DNA of 64,000 nt from Cryobacterium gelidum (GCF_004403985.1 NZ_SOHL01000027.1:248373-312372); one strand, 5' to 3'; positions 1 through 8,034 are shown, counted from the first letter of the stretch. Notes: generated by a model from the sequence alone, not told the origin. Numbers and translations are program-made.

Positions 1-786
1 GAACTTGATGGCGTCAGCGTACAGCTGCACCCGAATTTCATCACTGAGGTTCGGCGCCGGGGCGATTTCAATCACCTTCTGGTGCCGACGCTGAACCGAG
101 CAGTCGCGCTCGAACAGGTGCACGGTCTCGCCGGAAGCGTCCGCCAGGATCTGCACCTCGATGTGTCGGGGGCGCAGCACCGCCGCCTCCAGGAACATCG
201 TCGGGTCACCGAAGGCACTGGTGGCCTCACGCATGGCCTCTTCGAGCGCCCCGCGCAGCTCGCTCTTCTTCGCCACTCGGCGCATGCCGCGGCCGCCGCC
301 GCCAGCGACGGCCTTGGCGAAGATGGGAAAGCCGATCTCATCGGCCTGGCTGATCAACAGCTCGACATCGGTCGACGGTTGTGTCGACTTGAGAACCGGT
401 ACACCGGCCGCGATGGCGTGTTCCTTTGCGGTGACCTTGTTACCGGCCATTTCAAGCACGTCAGCGCCCGGGCCGATGAACGTGATGCCGGCTGCTGCGG
501 CTGCATCGGCTAGTTCCGGGTTCTCCGACAGAAAGCCGTAGCCGGGGTAGATGGCGTCGGCGCCACATTCCTTGGCAACCCGGATGATTTCACTCACGTC
601 GAGATAGGCCCGAACCGGATGCCCGACCTCACCGATCTGGTACGCCTCATCCGCCTTCAGGCGGTGCAGTGAATTGCGATCCTCGAACGGAAACACCGCC
701 ACGGTCTTGGCTCCGAGCTCGTACGCCGCGCGCATGGCACGGATTGCGATCTCGCCGCGGTTGGCAACAAGGATTTTTTCAAACAT
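1..786 (-). CDS. pyc: Pyruvate carboxylase, N-terminal part (runs off the window)
   Basis: Biotin-dependent enzyme that carboxylates pyruvate to oxaloacetate in the cytoplasm. Only the first 262 residues are present; the frame stays open to base 1. The start MFEKILVANRGEIAIR is the classic biotin-carboxylase N-terminus. The segment EDRNSLHRLKADEAYQIGE followed by GHPVRAYL is typical of pyruvate carboxylase rather than acetyl-CoA carboxylase subunits. The ATP-grasp glycine-rich loop KAVAGGGGRGMR is visible near residue 160. The ATG is the first codon of the conserved domain. The gene diverges from the ParA-like gene. The biotin carrier and carboxyltransferase domains lie outside, so the name rests on the N-terminal domain only. 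Confidence 0.88.
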   Translation of the reverse strand, partial: MFEKILVANRGEIAIRAMRAAYELGAKTVAVFPFEDRNSLHRLKADEAYQIGEVGHPVRAYLDVSEIIRVAKECGADAIYPGYGFLSENPELADAAAAAGITFIGPGADVLEMAGNKVTAKEHAIAAGVPVLKSTQPSTDVELLISQADEIGFPIFAKAVAGGGGRGMRRVAKKSELRGALEEAMREATSAFGDPTMFLEAAVLRPRHIEVQILADASGETVHLFERDCSVQRRHQKVIEIAPAPNLSDEIRVQLYADAIKF

Positions 787-864
787 GCAAGCCTTTCGAG
801 GGCGTACGCCGCGCACAGCTAACGGTTAGGTTCTCTAACACTAGTGAAGGTAACGTTGCTACTC

Positions 865-1677
865 ATGCACGTACTCAGCGTAAGTTCCCTCAAGGGTGGT
901 GTCGGCAAGACCACTGTGACCCTTGGTCTCGCTTCCGCTGCCTTCGCCCGTGGCGTGCGAACACTCGTCGTGGATCTCGATCCGCAGTCCGATGTGTCCA
1001 CCGGCATGGATATCCAGGTCGCCGGTCATCTCAACGTTGCCGATGTCCTCGGTTCGCCCAAAGAAAAGACGGTTCGCGCGGCGATCGCCCCGAGCGGATG
1101 GACCCGCAACCGTCCCGGCACCATCGACGTCATGATCGGCAGCCCGTCGGCGATCAATTTTGATGGGCCGCACCCCAGCATCCGTGATATCTGGAAACTC
1201 GAAGAAGCGCTCTCGACGATCGAGAAGGACTATGAACTCGTTCTCATCGATTGTGCACCCTCCCTCAACGCCCTGACGCGCACGGCGTGGGCCGCGAGCG
1301 ACCGGGTCGCGGTCGTGACCGAGCCCGGCCTGTTCTCGGTCGCTGCTGCCGACCGCGCCCTGCGCGCAATCGAAGAAATTCGTCGTGGCCTGAGCCCCCG
1401 TCTTCAGCCGCTCGGCATCATCGTGAACCGTGCCCGCTCCGCTTCGCTCGAACACCAGTTCCGCATCAAAGAATTGCGGGACATGTTCGGTCCCCTCGTG
1501 CTCAGCCCGCAGCTGCCCGAGCGCACCTCGCTGCAGCAGGCACAGGGAGCGGCCAAGCCGCTTCATATCTGGCCCGGCGACAGTGCTCTCGAAATGGCCG
1601 GATTCTTCGATCAGATCCTCGACCGTGTGCTGCGCACGGCGCGGATCGGCGAATACGCCGAGGTTCCCGCGCAGTAA
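865..1677 (+). CDS. ParA/MinD-like chromosome-partitioning family ATPase
   Basis: Deviant-Walker P-loop ATPase of the ParA/MinD group, 270 residues from the chosen ATG. The N-terminus carries the KGGVGKTT loop at about residues 10-17, followed by LVVDLDPQSD (switch I) and LVLIDCAPSL (Walker B/switch II). An in-frame GTG lies at 844, but it would add seven residues before the conserved beta strand, so the ATG is preferred. No ParB gene or parS-like site was seen, so this is probably an orphan ParA acting in positioning rather than the main chromosome-segregation ParA. It is transcribed toward the MerR gene at 2287, with a 58-nt convergent gap. Confidence 0.85.
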   Translation: MHVLSVSSLKGGVGKTTVTLGLASAAFARGVRTLVVDLDPQSDVSTGMDIQVAGHLNVADVLGSPKEKTVRAAIAPSGWTRNRPGTIDVMIGSPSAINFDGPHPSIRDIWKLEEALSTIEKDYELVLIDCAPSLNALTRTAWAASDRVAVVTEPGLFSVAAADRALRAIEEIRRGLSPRLQPLGIIVNRARSASLEHQFRIKELRDMFGPLVLSPQLPERTSLQQAQGAAKPLHIWPGDSALEMAGFFDQILDRVLRTARIGEYAEVPAQ

Positions 1678-1735
1678 GTCGTTCGACGGCATGCGCGTCG
1701 ACACGACCTGCCGGAGGATCGTGCGCTCGCGGGTT

Positions 1736-2287
1736 CTAAGAGATTTTGCGGGTGGTGCGGCGCGCGGCGAGTTCGTCTGTGGCGTCGATCGCCTGCAGGT
1801 CGAGTTCGACCAGGCTGGTTTCAACCTCGCGCAGCACCTTGCCAACGGCAATGCCGAAGACGCCCTGGCCGCGGCTGACCAGGTCGATGACTTCATCGTT
1901 CGAGGTGCATAGGTAGACGCTCGCACCATCGCTCATGAGAGTGGTCTGGGCGAGGTCGCTGATGCCCGATTCGCGCAGCTGGTTGACCGCCGTGCGAATC
2001 TGTTGCAGCGAGATTCCGGTGTCGAGTAGGCGTTTGACGAGTTTGAGTACAAGAATGTCACGAAAGCCGTAGAGGCGTTGTGAGCCGGATCCCGCCGCGC
2101 CACGCACGGTAGGTTCCACCAGGCCGGTACGGGCCCAGTAGTCCAGCTGTCGGTAGCTGATGCCAGCCGCACGCGCGGCGACAGCGCCGCGGTAGCCGGA
2201 GTTTTCATCGAGCTCGGGCATGCCATCGGTGAACAGCAGTCCTAACGAGTAACGCGAAGCGTCAGCGTCGGCCTTGAGCTCACTCAT
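1736..2287 (-). CDS. MerR family transcriptional regulator (Rv1830-like)
   Basis: DNA-binding regulator of 183 residues. The MerR winged-helix region spans roughly residues 35-105: SYRQLDYWARTGLVEPTVR, then SQRLYGFRDILVLKLVKRLLDTGISLQQI. The C-terminal half has no recognisable small-molecule or metal-binding cysteine motif. In mycobacteria two MerR genes lie beside garA (Rv1827, Rv1828, Rv1830). The order here is the same except that nothing codes between the two MerR genes. Its regulon cannot be inferred from the sequence. It lies 290 nt downstream of the FtsR-like gene and may have its own promoter in that gap. Confidence 0.85.
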   Translation of the reverse strand: MSELKADADASRYSLGLLFTDGMPELDENSGYRGAVAARAAGISYRQLDYWARTGLVEPTVRGAAGSGSQRLYGFRDILVLKLVKRLLDTGISLQQIRTAVNQLRESGISDLAQTTLMSDGASVYLCTSNDEVIDLVSRGQGVFGIAVGKVLREVETSLVELDLQAIDATDELAARRTTRKIS

Positions 2288-2437
2288 ATGAATTGCCTCT
2301 CGGGGGTTACGTCGTGCGGTGGCTGACAGCTGCGATGCGGCGGGCTGTCATTCACTGTGGTGCGGAACTGCTGCACGTGAGTTACTGCGGTTGATTTTGG
2401 TGATGCGAAGACGTGCTGCGGTGCATCGCTATCCCTA

Positions 2438-2501
2438 CGGTACCGAGGTGGAACGCGTGCAGCCCTGACATTCGTACGACCGGTTCGGCGTGTCGGTACC
2501 G
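2438..2501. promoter_or_regulatory. Two CGGTACCG palindromes between the two MerR genes
   Basis: The 290-nt gap 2288-2577 holds no credible reading frame. Within it the 8-bp palindrome CGGTACCG occurs twice, at 2438-2445 and 2494-2501, 56 nt apart. The first copy extends to an imperfect 13-bp inverted repeat, CTACGGTACCGAG. MerR proteins bind short inverted repeats, and the flanking genes are both MerR regulators, so an operator is plausible. No convincing -35/-10 pair was assigned. Confidence 0.3.
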
Positions 2502-2577
2502 CCGCTGCCAGCGCCCTTGAAAATCAGACGGCCTGACCCACGACCCGCGTTGCTTTGCGCTTGAGTCAGTCTACGAC

Positions 2578-3312
2578 CTACTTGGTCAGTCGGCCCAGTG
2601 CAGACCGAATCAGGCTGCCGCGAATGACCTCGAGTTGTCCAGCGATTTCGACGGCCATTTCGGCCGCCTTCGCCCGGCTGGACGCGTCTTTTCGACGAGC
2701 GAGTGGCACGAGGGCGCTTTCAATCAGTCCGAGTTCTCGTTCGGCGGCTCCGCGGAACCCCCGCAGGTGTCGCGGCTCGATGCCGCTGCGTTGCAGCTCC
2801 ACCAGGGCACGCAGCACGTGCAGCACGCTGTCGCCGTAGTAGTCAGCTGGCAGGATGATCGATGCGGAGACGGCGTCGTGCAGCAGCGTGGCGGAGGCAC
2901 CGGCCTCGCGCAATAAGTCGTCGCGGCTGAGGCGGCGCACCGTGCCGAGCATCGACGGCCCGGGGGTGGTTCCGCCCGGCAGAACCGGGGACAATCCGGC
3001 ATCGAGATCGTCGAGATACGAACGGATGACTTTCAACGGCAGGTAGTGATCGCGCTGCATCGAGAGAATCAGTCGCAGACGATCGACGTCGCTGGTGCAG
3101 AACTTGCGATAGCCGGAGTCGGTGCGGGCCGGGGAGACCAGGCCCTGCTCTTCGAGAAAGCGCAGCTTCGACGGCGTCAAGTCGGTGAATTCCGGGGTGA
3201 GGCGTGCCAGGACCTGGCCGATACTCAAAAGCGGCGCTGCTCCCGAGGATTGCCTTTTCGCCGCCGACGCGGACACAGACGCGGAGCGAGCCTGGGCGGA
3301 GTGTGCCGCCAC
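2578..3312 (-). CDS. ftsR: MerR family regulator FtsR-like
   Basis: 244-residue MerR regulator matching the Rv1828/FtsR group, which in Corynebacterium activates ftsZ expression. The recognition region is at about residues 29-100: SIGQVLARLTPEF, then SKLRFLEEQGLVSPARTDSGY and VDRLRLILSMQRDHYLPLKV. The C-terminal part, rich in Arg, Glu and Leu helices, is the usual effector/dimer domain of this group. The GTG start shares one base with the garA stop codon (TAGTG), indicating translational coupling in pgsA-garA-ftsR. The FHA gene immediately upstream is the same partnership seen in mycobacteria and corynebacteria. The first 27 residues are low complexity, so the exact start is uncertain. Confidence 0.87.
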   Translation of the reverse strand: MAAHSAQARSASVSASAAKRQSSGAAPLLSIGQVLARLTPEFTDLTPSKLRFLEEQGLVSPARTDSGYRKFCTSDVDRLRLILSMQRDHYLPLKVIRSYLDDLDAGLSPVLPGGTTPGPSMLGTVRRLSRDDLLREAGASATLLHDAVSASIILPADYYGDSVLHVLRALVELQRSGIEPRHLRGFRGAAERELGLIESALVPLARRKDASSRAKAAEMAVEIAGQLEVIRGSLIRSALGRLTK

Positions 3313-3923
3313 TACTCGCTCGGCGCGCGCGCGAGGTCGAGGCGCGAGGCGTAGAACGTGAGGCGGAACTTGCCAACCTGTACCTCGGCGCCGTCCGTCA
3401 GATCAGCGGTTTCGGTGCGCTCACCATCGAAGTATGTGCCGTTCAGCGAACCGAGATCTTTGACCGTGAAGGAGGTGCCACGGCGCAGGAATTCGGCGTG
3501 ACGGCGCGACACGGTGACGTCATCGAGAAAGATGTCGGCATTAGGGTGGCGGCCGACGCTCGTGAGATCGGCGTCGAGCAGAAACCGGGCCCCGGCATTG
3601 GGTCCTCGGCGAACGACCATGAGGGCCGAGCCAGACGGCAAAGCCACAATGGACGCCTGCTCTTCTGCCGTCACGTTGGAATCGATAGCGGCGATCTGGG
3701 CGGCGAACTCCTGGCTGAAGTTCATCGTCGTGTCAGTGCTGAGCATGTCGTGCACCTTCGTGGCTTCGTCAGGCGTCACACTGTTGGACGGATCGGAGCT
3801 GGACGGTACGGGGGTGGAGGCCTTGCTGGGCATTGTTTCGCCTGTCGTCTGGTTCTCGGGCTGATCTGCGGGCACGGGCACGTTACGGCTCTCGGAAGAG
3901 TTATCTCCGACTAGACCGACCAC
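3312..3923 (-). CDS. garA: FHA-domain regulator GarA/OdhI
   Basis: Small phospho-switch protein that in actinobacteria inhibits 2-oxoglutarate dehydrogenase and glutamate metabolism until phosphorylated by PknB/PknG kinases. The FHA domain fills the C-terminal half: GRHPNADIFLDDVTVSRRHAEF and DLGSLNGTYFDG carry the Gly-Arg, Ser-x-x-His and Asn-Gly signatures. Upstream, TDTTMNF matches the position and form of the phosphorylated ETTS motif. I chose the GTG at 3923 because a perfect AGGAGG lies six bases before it. Longer forms would start inside the upstream gene. The resulting 203 residues exceed typical GarA (about 160) because of an N-terminal Pro/Ser/Thr-rich tail. Confidence 0.9.
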   Translation of the reverse strand: MVGLVGDNSSESRNVPVPADQPENQTTGETMPSKASTPVPSSSDPSNSVTPDEATKVHDMLSTDTTMNFSQEFAAQIAAIDSNVTAEEQASIVALPSGSALMVVRRGPNAGARFLLDADLTSVGRHPNADIFLDDVTVSRRHAEFLRRGTSFTVKDLGSLNGTYFDGERTETADLTDGAEVQVGKFRLTFYASRLDLARAPSE

Positions 3924-3933
3924 CGTGCACCTC

Positions 3934-4530
3934 CTATCGTCCCAGCGTATCGGAAGATGCATCCTCGAAGACCCTCGGAAGTCGAATCACTCGCATGGTT
4001 TCAATGGCATAGATGATGCCAGCCCACCAATACAGGAAAGCGCCCCAAATTCCAAAGGCCCACCCCACCGGCTGCGACCACCACTCCAGTTGCGGAAAAG
4101 CCTGACCGAGCATGATCATCGGCAGGGCGTAGAACAGGCAGAAAGTGGCCACCTTGCCCAAATGGTGCACCGGAAGCGGACCGAAACCGAAGTTCGCGAG
4201 GATGATACCCAGTGCCAGCAGAAAAATGTCGCGCCCCACCACGACCAACACAATCCACCAGGGCACGAGGTCCCGCCAGGCGAGCCCGATCAGCGCGGCA
4301 AAGATGTAGAGGCGATCGGCGGCCGGATCCAGCAGCTGGCCGAGCCGGGTGATCTGGTTCCACCGACGGGCCAGAAATCCGTCGAGCCAGTCGGTGATAC
4401 TGGAAATGCTGAGCACGACGAGCGCCCAGGCATCCTCTCCCTGGGCGAGCAGCACGAGAAAAACCGGCACCAGTAATAGGCGCAGAAAGCTGAGCACGTT
4501 GGGCAGGGTCAGCACGCGATCGCTGACCAT
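3934..4530 (-). CDS. pgsA: CDP-alcohol phosphatidyltransferase (PgsA-like)
   Basis: Integral membrane enzyme of phospholipid synthesis that transfers a phosphatidyl group from CDP-diacylglycerol to an alcohol, probably glycerol-3-phosphate. The signature D-G-x2-A-R-x8-G-x3-D-x3-D is complete in DGFLARRWNQITRLGQLLDP followed by AAD. About five or six hydrophobic segments follow. The product is 198 residues from the ATG at 4530; a GTG at 4551 would add seven. Position beside garA and MerR genes parallels the Rv1822 (pgsA2) to Rv1830 neighbourhood of Mycobacterium. Substrate (glycerol-phosphate, inositol-phosphate or cardiolipin-type) cannot be settled by sequence alone. Confidence 0.82.
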   Translation of the reverse strand: MVSDRVLTLPNVLSFLRLLLVPVFLVLLAQGEDAWALVVLSISSITDWLDGFLARRWNQITRLGQLLDPAADRLYIFAALIGLAWRDLVPWWIVLVVVGRDIFLLALGIILANFGFGPLPVHHLGKVATFCLFYALPMIMLGQAFPQLEWWSQPVGWAFGIWGAFLYWWAGIIYAIETMRVIRLPRVFEDASSDTLGR

Positions 4531-4573
4531 GCCGTTCGCTGCCCCTGTCACAGCTTTGAGTCTATCGAGTGGC

Positions 4574-5089
4574 TCAGCCGAGCCGCCCGCGCAGCGCGGG
4601 CCAGCTCGCGGCAAAACCGGGATGGAGTGCGAGCCGGTCAACGGCATCAGCGGCCACCCAGCGCAGGGCGATGCTCTCCTGGTCGCTGATGACGGGTTCG
4701 AATTCTTGTGTCGCCTCCATGACGACGGTGGTGTACGACCAGAATCCCAGGTCGACGAGGGAGGTGAATTTGAGCTGCATCAGGTCGGCGGGCACGCCGG
4801 CCTCCTCCCGTGCTTCGCGCAGGGCGGCCTCGATCGCGGTTTCGTTCTCGTGCCGGGCACCGCCGGGAAGGCCCCAGGTGTCACCGAAATGGCTCCACAG
4901 TGCGCGGTGCTGCAGTAACACGCCAAGGCGTCGGTGGTGCACGAGCAGTCCGGCCGCACCGAAGCGGCCCCAGTACTTGCGGCCGTCTGGAGCATGCACC
5001 CACGCATCGCCGCTGTCGCGTTCACCGGCCGAGCGCGGGACACCCCGCGCACCATCCCCGAACACGTCAGCACCGGAACTGTCAGTCAT
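4574..5089 (-). CDS. NUDIX hydrolase
   Basis: 171-residue hydrolase of nucleoside-diphosphate-linked compounds. The NUDIX box is intact at about residues 77-99 (GGARHENE, then ALREAREEAGV), giving the metal-binding REAREE core. The preceding WGLPGG and following hydrophobic strands complete the fold. The N-terminal 30 residues are Gly/Ser/Asp rich and probably disordered. It stands 44 nt upstream of pgsA on the same strand, so the two may be cotranscribed. The exact substrate is not evident; this subfamily includes mutT-like and ADP-ribose pyrophosphatase-like enzymes. Confidence 0.85.
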   Translation of the reverse strand: MTDSSGADVFGDGARGVPRSAGERDSGDAWVHAPDGRKYWGRFGAAGLLVHHRRLGVLLQHRALWSHFGDTWGLPGGARHENETAIEAALREAREEAGVPADLMQLKFTSLVDLGFWSYTTVVMEATQEFEPVISDQESIALRWVAADAVDRLALHPGFAASWPALRGRLG

Positions 5090-5134
5090 GCTCTAAGCAT
5101 GCCTGACCGAGGTGTGAAAACGAATTTATGCGAC

Positions 5135-5689
5135 CTAGATCGACCTGATCGCGTGCACCGGTGTGGTGCCCAGACGTTCACGACCGTGCAGGTCGGTCAG
5201 CTCGAGCACGACGCCGACGCCCGTGAGAATGTAGCCGGCCCGTTCGATCAAGCGGCTCGTGGCCGCGATGGTGCCACCCGTGGCGAGTACATCGTCGAGA
5301 ATAAGAACGCGGGTACCGACCGAAAGTTGGCCGATTTCAAGTTCGAGCCGGGCCGAACCGTACTCGAGGTCGTACTCCTCGGTGAGCACGGTGCCGGGAA
5401 GCTTTCCGCCCTTGCGCACGGCCAGGACGGCCACGTTGGCCGCGTACCCGACGGCGGCAGCCAGCAGAAAGCCACGTGCCTCGATTCCGGCGACAGCATC
5501 GAATTGTCCGCGGTGCTGATCGGCGAGGTCGTCGATAATCGCGCGAAAGGCGACGGCGTCTGCGAAGACGGGATTGAGATCGCGGAAGAGAATGTCCGGC
5601 TGCGGAAAATCGGGGTAGGACGCCAGCAAGGCGTCGACGTGGGTGGCGGCCGATGACGGCGCAGCGGGAGGCGAGGAAAGTTGAGTCAC
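5135..5689 (-). CDS. apt: Adenine phosphoribosyltransferase
   Basis: Purine-salvage enzyme joining adenine and PRPP to AMP. The 184-residue protein has YPDFPQPDILFRDLNP (Apt N-terminus), GIEARGFLLAAAVGYA, the flexible-loop segment RKGGKLPG, and the PRPP-binding motif VLILDDVLATGGT at about residues 128-140. Length is normal for the family. In this neighbourhood it is followed 45 nt later by the NUDIX gene in the same direction. No unusual residues were noted. Confidence 0.93.
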   Translation of the reverse strand: MTQLSSPPAAPSSAATHVDALLASYPDFPQPDILFRDLNPVFADAVAFRAIIDDLADQHRGQFDAVAGIEARGFLLAAAVGYAANVAVLAVRKGGKLPGTVLTEEYDLEYGSARLELEIGQLSVGTRVLILDDVLATGGTIAATSRLIERAGYILTGVGVVLELTDLHGRERLGTTPVHAIRSI

Positions 5690-5764
5690 TGATTCATCTT
5701 AAGCGGCTCCGGCGTTGGGCGTTGCGCCGTCAGGAAAAGCCGCTCTGGTGAGCTGCCAGCCAGC

Positions 5765-6337
5765 TCACCCTTTCACTTGCGGCGACCGCAGCGGTGCGGC
5801 CGCAGTGGATGCCCGTTCGGCGGACACCTCCGGTCGCGGCCCGACAGCGATCGCGCTCATCGCGTCGAGAAACTGCACGATGGCTGCTTGCTGGTCGGCC
5901 GTGAGATCGAGGGCGACCTGCATCAGCTGCTCGTGCGTGCCCGACAGCACCTGTCGGACCTGCTCGTGCGACGACTGCGTCGCGAACAGCCGTTGCGCCC
6001 GACCGTCGTGAGGATTGACCTCACGGCGGATGTGACCGGAGGCCGAGAGCCTCGACAGGAGTTTTGCCGTTGCCGCCGACGAGATGTTCAGGAATTCGCT
6101 GAGATCCTTCGGACTGGCCACCCGGTGCAGGCGCTCGCAGGCGATGAGGTGACGAATGGCCGTCATGTCGGTTTCGTTCACGTTCATCTCGGTTTGAGCA
6201 CGATGACGCATGGCTGCATCGGCCACCCGGAATCGCCGCACGGCCTGTAGAACCTCGATTGCTGGAGAAACGCCTACTTTCTTAGCGTCATACCAGTACG
6301 TTCCCTCCGCTGGGGGTCTACTCTCATCGTGGGACAT
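5765..6337 (-). CDS. MarR family regulator of the carotenoid operon (CrtR-like)
   Basis: 190-residue MarR-type repressor. The winged helix lies at about residues 75-120: SPKDLSEFLNISSAATAKLL, then LSASGHIRREVNPHDGRAQR, with the Asp-x-Arg wing typical of MarR proteins. It is divergent from the carotenoid operon across an 83-nt gap. In Corynebacterium glutamicum a MarR protein, CrtR, is divergent from crtE and represses it, with geranylgeranyl diphosphate as inducer; the arrangement here is the same. The assignment to that role is by position and family, not by demonstrated ligand. A perfect inverted repeat in the shared intergenic region is its likely operator. Confidence 0.82.
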   Translation of the reverse strand: MSHDESRPPAEGTYWYDAKKVGVSPAIEVLQAVRRFRVADAAMRHRAQTEMNVNETDMTAIRHLIACERLHRVASPKDLSEFLNISSAATAKLLSRLSASGHIRREVNPHDGRAQRLFATQSSHEQVRQVLSGTHEQLMQVALDLTADQQAAIVQFLDAMSAIAVGPRPEVSAERASTAAAPLRSPQVKG

Positions 6338-6362
6338 ACACCCATGGTAACGTGAGCAGTCG

Positions 6363-6375
6363 CTAACCTGGTTAG
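6363..6375. promoter_or_regulatory. Inverted repeat, likely MarR/CrtR operator
   Basis: Perfect 6-1-6 palindrome CTAACC-T-GGTTAG, midway between the divergent marR and idi starts. It is followed by an A/T-rich stretch (6376-6390) that stands out in this GC-rich window and is suitable for a -10 region. Binding there could control both directions. The idi ribosome binding site AGAAGGGG follows at about 6407. Confidence 0.5.
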
Positions 6376-6420
6376 TTATTATTACTATCTTGATCAGTGT
6401 GAACCGAGAAGGGGAAACGC

Positions 6421-6960
6421 GTGCAGACCGCCAACGCTCTTGATGAGCACGTCATTCTTCTCGACGAGGAAGGGCGCCACATCGGCACCGCGCCGAAGTA
6501 CAGCATGCACGGTGTGAACACCGCGCTGCACCTCGCTTTCTCCTGTTACGTCTTCAATCCGGCCGGCGAAGTGCTCGTCACTCGACGAGCACTGACCAAG
6601 AAAGCCTGGCCGGGCGTGTGGACCAACTCCTTTTGTGGACATCCGCTGCCGGCTGAACCGTTCACGCAGGCCATCGACCGCCGCGCCCACCATGAGCTCG
6701 GGCTGCGGATCGACAATATCGACCTCGTGCTCCCGACGTTTCGGTATCGCGCCACCGACAGCGGCGGCACGGTGGAGAACGAAATCTGTCCGGTCTACGT
6801 GGCCAGGACCGATCAGGAGCCAACGCCGAATCCCGACGAAGTCGCCGAATATGCCTGGACCCACCCGGCGGCGCTGTACCGCGCGGTCACCGACGCCCCC
6901 TGGGCCTTCAGCCCGTGGATGACCCTGCAGGTGCAACAGATGGACAGTTTCCGTGCTTGA
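6421..6960 (+). CDS. idi: Isopentenyl-diphosphate delta-isomerase, type I
   Basis: Interconverts isopentenyl and dimethylallyl diphosphate, feeding the carotenoid pathway. 179 residues with the NUDIX-like fold of type I Idi. The catalytic cysteine is in TNSFCGHP (about residue 73) and the catalytic glutamate in ENEICPVY. GTG start with AGAAGGGG seven bases upstream. It is the first gene of idi-crtE-crtB-crtI-crtYe-crtYf-crtEb and overlaps crtE by eight bases. Confidence 0.94.
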   Translation: MQTANALDEHVILLDEEGRHIGTAPKYSMHGVNTALHLAFSCYVFNPAGEVLVTRRALTKKAWPGVWTNSFCGHPLPAEPFTQAIDRRAHHELGLRIDNIDLVLPTFRYRATDSGGTVENEICPVYVARTDQEPTPNPDEVAEYAWTHPAALYRAVTDAPWAFSPWMTLQVQQMDSFRA

Positions 6961-7999
6961 CACGGTTGCCGCCGGTGTCGCGACGGAACTGACCCGGTTT
7001 TTCGCCGCAGCCCGCTTGCGAGCGAGCGACTATGGCGAGCATTACGTGGCCCTGTGGGATTTTCTGGAGCAGGCCAGCAGCGGCGGTAAACGGGTGCGCC
7101 CGGCCTTGGTATTGGCGGCCTATGCCGGTTTCGGTGGGCGTGACCAGACCCTCGTGGTACCGGTCGCCGTGAGTTTCGAATTGCTGCACACGGCGTTTCT
7201 CATTCACGACGACGTCATCGACCGTGACCTGGCCCGGCGCGGACAGGCGAACATTGCCGGCCGGTTCAACGACCGCGCGCTGGCGCACGGCACCGACTCC
7301 GATCAGGCCCAAGTCTGGGCCGCCGCCGCGGCTATACTCGCCGGCGATCTCGCCCTCAGCGAAGCGCATCGTGCGCTGGCCAAACTTCCGGCCGACGTGG
7401 ACACTCGGCTGCGGCTGCTCGATCTGCTCGACCGTGCGGTGTTCGTCTCGGCCGCAGGGGAGCTGGCCGACGTCACCAACAGCTCGGCGCGGCATCCACT
7501 CACCGTGGCCGAGGTGATCACGACCCTCGAGAACAAAACCGCCGTGTATTCCTTTGAAGGGCCGTTGCAGGCCGGAGCCGTACTGGCCGGGGCGTCGGCC
7601 GAGGCGATCGGCCTGCTCGGGCGCTACGGTCGCCTGGTCGGCGTGGCGTTCCAGCTCACGGACGACCTGCTCGGCGTGTTCGGCGATGCGGTTGAAACCG
7701 GCAAGAGTGTGTCGGCCGATCTGCGCGAGGGCAAGCAGACCGCCCTGATCGCCCACGCCGGCACGACCGAGAGCTGGTCGCTGATTGCGCCCTACCTCGG
7801 CAAGGTCGACCTCAGCGACGAAGAGGCCGAACAGGCCAGGGAGCATCTGCGCGCGTGCGGCGCGAAGGCGACCGCCGAGAGGCTCGCCTCTGACTACTCC
7901 CGTTCGGCGGTCGAAGCGCTCGACTCGGCGATCATTCCCGCGGAACTGCGAGCGAGCCTCACCGAGCTCGCGCACTCCGCCGTGAATCGGTCCCGCTGA
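6953..7999 (+). CDS. crtE: Geranylgeranyl diphosphate synthase
   Basis: Polyprenyl synthase making the C20 precursor of phytoene; 348 residues. The first aspartate-rich motif is HDDVIDRD at about residues 84-91 and the second is QLTDDLLGVFGD at about residues 234-245. GGKRVRPAL near residue 43 is the isopentenyl-diphosphate-binding segment. The GTG start lies within the end of idi. Product chain length (C20 versus longer) is assigned from operon context. Confidence 0.92.
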   Translation: MLDTVAAGVATELTRFFAAARLRASDYGEHYVALWDFLEQASSGGKRVRPALVLAAYAGFGGRDQTLVVPVAVSFELLHTAFLIHDDVIDRDLARRGQANIAGRFNDRALAHGTDSDQAQVWAAAAAILAGDLALSEAHRALAKLPADVDTRLRLLDLLDRAVFVSAAGELADVTNSSARHPLTVAEVITTLENKTAVYSFEGPLQAGAVLAGASAEAIGLLGRYGRLVGVAFQLTDDLLGVFGDAVETGKSVSADLREGKQTALIAHAGTTESWSLIAPYLGKVDLSDEEAEQAREHLRACGAKATAERLASDYSRSAVEALDSAIIPAELRASLTELAHSAVNRSR

Positions 8000-8034
8000 T
8001 GGGCCCGCTCATGGGCCCGCTCATGGGCCCGCTG
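7999..8034 (+). repeat. Three tandem 12-bp repeats at the crtB start
   Basis: The unit ATGGGCCCGCTC occurs three times in tandem (the third ends in G), so the gene opens with three in-frame ATG codons 12 bases apart and the peptide MGPLMGPLMGPL. The first A of the repeat is the last base of the crtE TGA stop. Repeat number changes would keep the reading frame but change N-terminal length and distance from the upstream ribosome binding region. Confidence 0.9.

Noticed and set aside
844..864. Upstream GTG start for the ParA-like gene
   Set aside because: It adds seven residues before the conserved first beta strand and has no ribosome binding site; the ATG at 865 gives the standard N-terminus.
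7999..8034. crtB repeat as an on/off phase-variation switch
   Set aside because: The unit is 12 bp, so copy-number changes keep the frame; only expression tuning or N-terminal length change is possible.
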